Of a DNA stretch of 64,000 bases, positions 62,233 to 64,000 are shown one piece after another. The stretch spans positions 4,030,001 through 4,094,000 of the forward strand of contig NZ_CP134398.1 of assembly GCF_002968335.2 (NCBI RefSeq), given 5' to 3'. The stretch is from Mycobacterium sp. ITM-2016-00316 (GTDB lineage: Bacteria; Actinomycetota; Actinomycetes; Mycobacteriales; Mycobacteriaceae). Made by a program: the position numbers and the translations under genes. The notes beneath the pieces were generated by a model. The model was not told the DNA's origin. It ran no database searches and was given only the letters and a program-made list of their open reading frames with translations. The number at the start of each line of letters is the position of its first letter. Position 1 is the first letter of the stretch.

Positions 62233-62871
62233 CTACACCGGATCGAAGGACGAGATCAACCAGTCGTCGTTCACCCGCGTCAGGCCGACCTTGACGGCGC
62301 TGGTGGAGAACGATCCATCCGGGTTCTCCGTGCTGGTGGTGGTCTGGTTCAGGAACACCAGCACCACCGCCGATTCGGGATTCAGTTCGGCGACCGCCGC
62401 ATTGACGATCGCCGCGCTCGTCTGCACCGATTTCTTGGTGGCCGCCGGCGTGACGATCTGCTCGGTGAACTGGTTGTAGTAGTTCAGGAAATCACCGGTC
62501 AGATGTGTCTTGGCGTTGGTGAAGTCCTCGTCGAGGGTCTCCGGCGAATACGACAGCAGCGCAACGGTTCCGTCTTTGGCGGCGCTCAGCGCGGTGTCGG
62601 CGGCGGCGGTTCCGGTGGCCTGATCGGGCTTGTATTGATTGAAGTACAGCCACGCGGTCACGCCTCCGGTGATGGCCAACAACACCACCAACGTGATGGC
62701 CACCCAGAAGCGGGCAGCACCGTGGAGCACCCGGCGTACCGGGCCTGCCGGGCGATCGGGCGGTCCACCCGTCGCCACGTCCGGTTCCTCGGCGGCCACG
62801 GCGTCCTCGGGACCATCTTCTGCGTCGATCTCGACAGCGGTCAACAGTTCTTCTTCGTTCTTCACGGTCAC
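62233..62871 (-). CDS. Mce-associated membrane protein
   Basis: A 212-residue protein: an acidic cytosolic N-terminus (EEELLTAVEIDAEDGPEDAVAAEEPD), one membrane helix (FWVAITLVVLLAITGGVTAWLYF), and an extracytoplasmic domain with LLSYSPETLDEDFTNAKTHLTGDFLNYYNQF, the hallmark of Mce-associated (Mas/Omam) proteins, related to VirB8-like folds. These stabilise Mce lipid importers. GTG 62871 overlaps the upstream stop (GTGA). Confidence 0.88.
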   Translation of the reverse strand: MTVKNEEELLTAVEIDAEDGPEDAVAAEEPDVATGGPPDRPAGPVRRVLHGAARFWVAITLVVLLAITGGVTAWLYFNQYKPDQATGTAAADTALSAAKDGTVALLSYSPETLDEDFTNAKTHLTGDFLNYYNQFTEQIVTPAATKKSVQTSAAIVNAAVAELNPESAVVLVFLNQTTTSTENPDGSFSTSAVKVGLTRVNDDWLISSFDPV

Positions 62872-63689
62872 GGCGCGAACTCAACTTTCGCCATCTTGAT
62901 CTGGTCACCATCGCGGGCCACGCTCACGATCAGCCGCCAGCTGCGGGGGTCTTCCTTGGCGCCCTGCGCATTGGTGATGGTCGAGGCGGCCGCCACCAGA
63001 ACATCGGCGGTGTCGTCGGTCATCGTCTGCACCGCGGTGGCGGTGACGTTCGCCTCGGTGACGACCTTCGACGATTCGGCGACCTTCGCGAACTCCTCGG
63101 CCTGACTCTGGAAATCCTCGCGGAACTGACCGGTGGAGTTGTCGATGATGCGCTGCACGTCTTGCTGCGCGCGATTGAAGTCCAGCGACATCAGCGACAC
63201 CACGCCCTGACGTGCGGCAGCTGAGAACTGGGCGCTGAGGTCCCGCCGCTGCTCGGCCTGCTGGTGCTTGACCACGATCCAGGCACTGGTGCTGGCCAGC
63301 GCGGCGATGCCGAGGACCGCGAGGATCACCGCGGCGTACTTGACGATGCTGGTGAATTTCCGGCTGCGGCGCACGGGGTCCGAGTCGTCCTCGGCATCTT
63401 CACCCTCTTCAGCCGCGTCATCTTCAGCCGCGTCAATGTCGTCGACTGCGACGTCCTCGGCGACCACGTCGATGTCTTCGACTGCGTCGTCAGCGGCCGC
63501 TTCGTCGGCGGCTTCAGCGGCCTGCTTGGCCTTGGCCTGCTGCACCCTGAGCACATTGGCCCGCGCGCGGGCTGCCGCCGCTTCGGCCTCGGCGGCTGCG
63601 GCAAGCGCCTCTGCCTCCTCGGCGGACAAATCCGCGACGTCCGCCTGATCGGCGTCCGGCGACGCTTCGCCAGGCTTCCGGGTCGACAT
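62868..63689 (-). CDS. Mce-associated membrane protein with long acidic N-terminus
   Basis: A 273-residue protein. Residues 20-60 form an Ala/Glu coiled-coil-like stretch (LSAEEAEALAAAAEAEAAAARARANVLR), then a very acidic segment (VEDIDVVAEDVAVDDIDAAEDD). One membrane helix (YAAVILAVLGIAALASTSAWIVV) and the Mas domain (GVVSLMSLDFNRAQQDVQRIIDNSTGQFREDF) follow. ATG 63689 is placed ideally after AGGAGGT. No mce genes are in the window, so the pair is orphan-like (Omam type). Confidence 0.87.
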   Translation of the reverse strand: MSTRKPGEASPDADQADVADLSAEEAEALAAAAEAEAAAARARANVLRVQQAKAKQAAEAADEAAADDAVEDIDVVAEDVAVDDIDAAEDDAAEEGEDAEDDSDPVRRSRKFTSIVKYAAVILAVLGIAALASTSAWIVVKHQQAEQRRDLSAQFSAAARQGVVSLMSLDFNRAQQDVQRIIDNSTGQFREDFQSQAEEFAKVAESSKVVTEANVTATAVQTMTDDTADVLVAAASTITNAQGAKEDPRSWRLIVSVARDGDQIKMAKVEFAP

Positions 63690-63818
63690 CATGACCTCCT
63701 GCGCCAAACGAGAATGGCGTTATCAAATTCGACTATTCATTCGACGATACCCCATCATCGATTCGCCCAGAAACAATGCTCTTCCTGCGGAAACGCTATT
63801 TCCGTGCTGTGCGTACGC
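63690..63818. other. Intergenic region between acyl-CoA synthetase and Mce-associated genes
   Basis: 129 nt, AT-richer. A short inverted repeat CGGAAA...TTTCCG near 63788-63804 could be a weak terminator for the upstream minus-strand gene. Confidence 0.3.
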
Positions 63819-64000
63819 TCAGCGGGCGAGGTCCTGAAGGCGATCCTTCATCACCTTGCCCGTGGCGTTCAGGGGCAGCTCATCCAGAAACTCTACGTAC
63901 CGCGGCACCTTATACCCGGCCATCCGGTCACGGCTCCAAGCGATCAAATCGGCCTCGCTCAGGGCATCGTCGCCTTCACGGCACACCACGAAGGCCTTGC
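63819..64000 (-). CDS. Acyl-CoA synthetase (ANL superfamily), C-terminal end only
   Basis: The last 60 codons of a minus-strand gene entering from the right edge. The segment MAGYKVPRYVEFLDELPLNATGKVMKDRL is the C-terminal ANL motif; Lys of NATGKV is the adenylation catalytic Lys. It belongs to a FadD-type fatty acid (or steroid side-chain) CoA ligase; which one cannot be told from this part. Confidence 0.85.
   Translation of the reverse strand, partial: KAFVVCREGDDALSEADLIAWSRDRMAGYKVPRYVEFLDELPLNATGKVMKDRLQDLAR

Overview
The window comes from a high-GC actinomycete, almost certainly a rapidly growing Mycobacterium (Mycolicibacterium). The evidence is a single-chain type I fatty acid synthase of about 3,070 residues followed by acpS, a CmrA-type mycolate reductase, an LdtB-type L,D-transpeptidase lipoprotein, Mce-associated membrane proteins, a WS/DGAT triacylglycerol synthase, and a gene order that follows M. 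tuberculosis Rv2482c to Rv2524c with insertions and losses. Ortholog names are given from memory of these families; no search was run.

Layout. 1-3258 (minus): plsB2 (cut by the window edge), a HAD-acyltransferase fusion (plsC) and a WS/DGAT, all overlapping by 4 nt, form a glycerolipid operon. 3391-4365: a lower-GC patch with a PD-(D/E)XK nuclease-like gene, tRNA-Arg(UCU) and an inverted repeat. 4366-6581 (minus): an unusual zinc-ribbon SDR and an alpha/beta hydrolase. 6615-9743: a divergent signalling locus with a STAS anti-anti-sigma-like protein and a bacteriophytochrome fused to a PP2C phosphatase, the most unusual system here. 9858-14851 (plus): a peptide-type ABC transporter. 14923-18702: a methyltransferase and, convergent to it, a huge secreted Gly/Ala/Pro repeat protein. 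18931-29793: echA14, then the leucine-degradation operon bkdCBA-citE-maoC-fadE19-accA1-accD1 (minus), with its divergent TetR regulator and two operator-like palindromes.

29874-35281: MmpS-like protein, MFS protein, cmrA, a HerA-like ATPase, orn and tRNA-His. 35304-37361: accessory SDR, DUF899 and SRPBCC genes. 37373-38859: ldtB and tRNA-Lys. 38934-42925: an IclR-controlled malonate uptake and activation module (matC-matB-thioesterase). 43157-46212: a small lipoprotein, a previously unlisted 59-residue ORF, an Rv2520c-like protein, bcp and an M20 peptidase. 46414-56473: fas-acpS with a strong terminator hairpin and a long upstream region rich in GGTTAC/GTAACC half-sites. 56733-64000: a possibly frameshifted small gene, an MFS transporter, an LtrA-like protein, two convergent IspD-family genes (one degenerate), a patatin, two Mce-associated proteins and the 3' end of an acyl-CoA synthetase gene.

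How it fits together. Much of the window is lipid and cell-envelope metabolism: acyl chains are built by FAS-I, whose ACP domain is loaded by AcpS; mycolates are reduced by CmrA; glycerolipids are made by PlsB2, PlsC and the WS/DGAT. Branched-chain keto acids are burned to acetyl-CoA and acetoacetate by the bkd-acc operon, and malonate is turned into malonyl-CoA. Several genes (SDR 4366-5790, echA14, cmrA, orn, the HerA-like ATPase, the M20 peptidase, the first IspD-like gene) have a TANNNT hexamer 6-8 nt before the start codon, the pattern expected for leaderless mycobacterial mRNAs.
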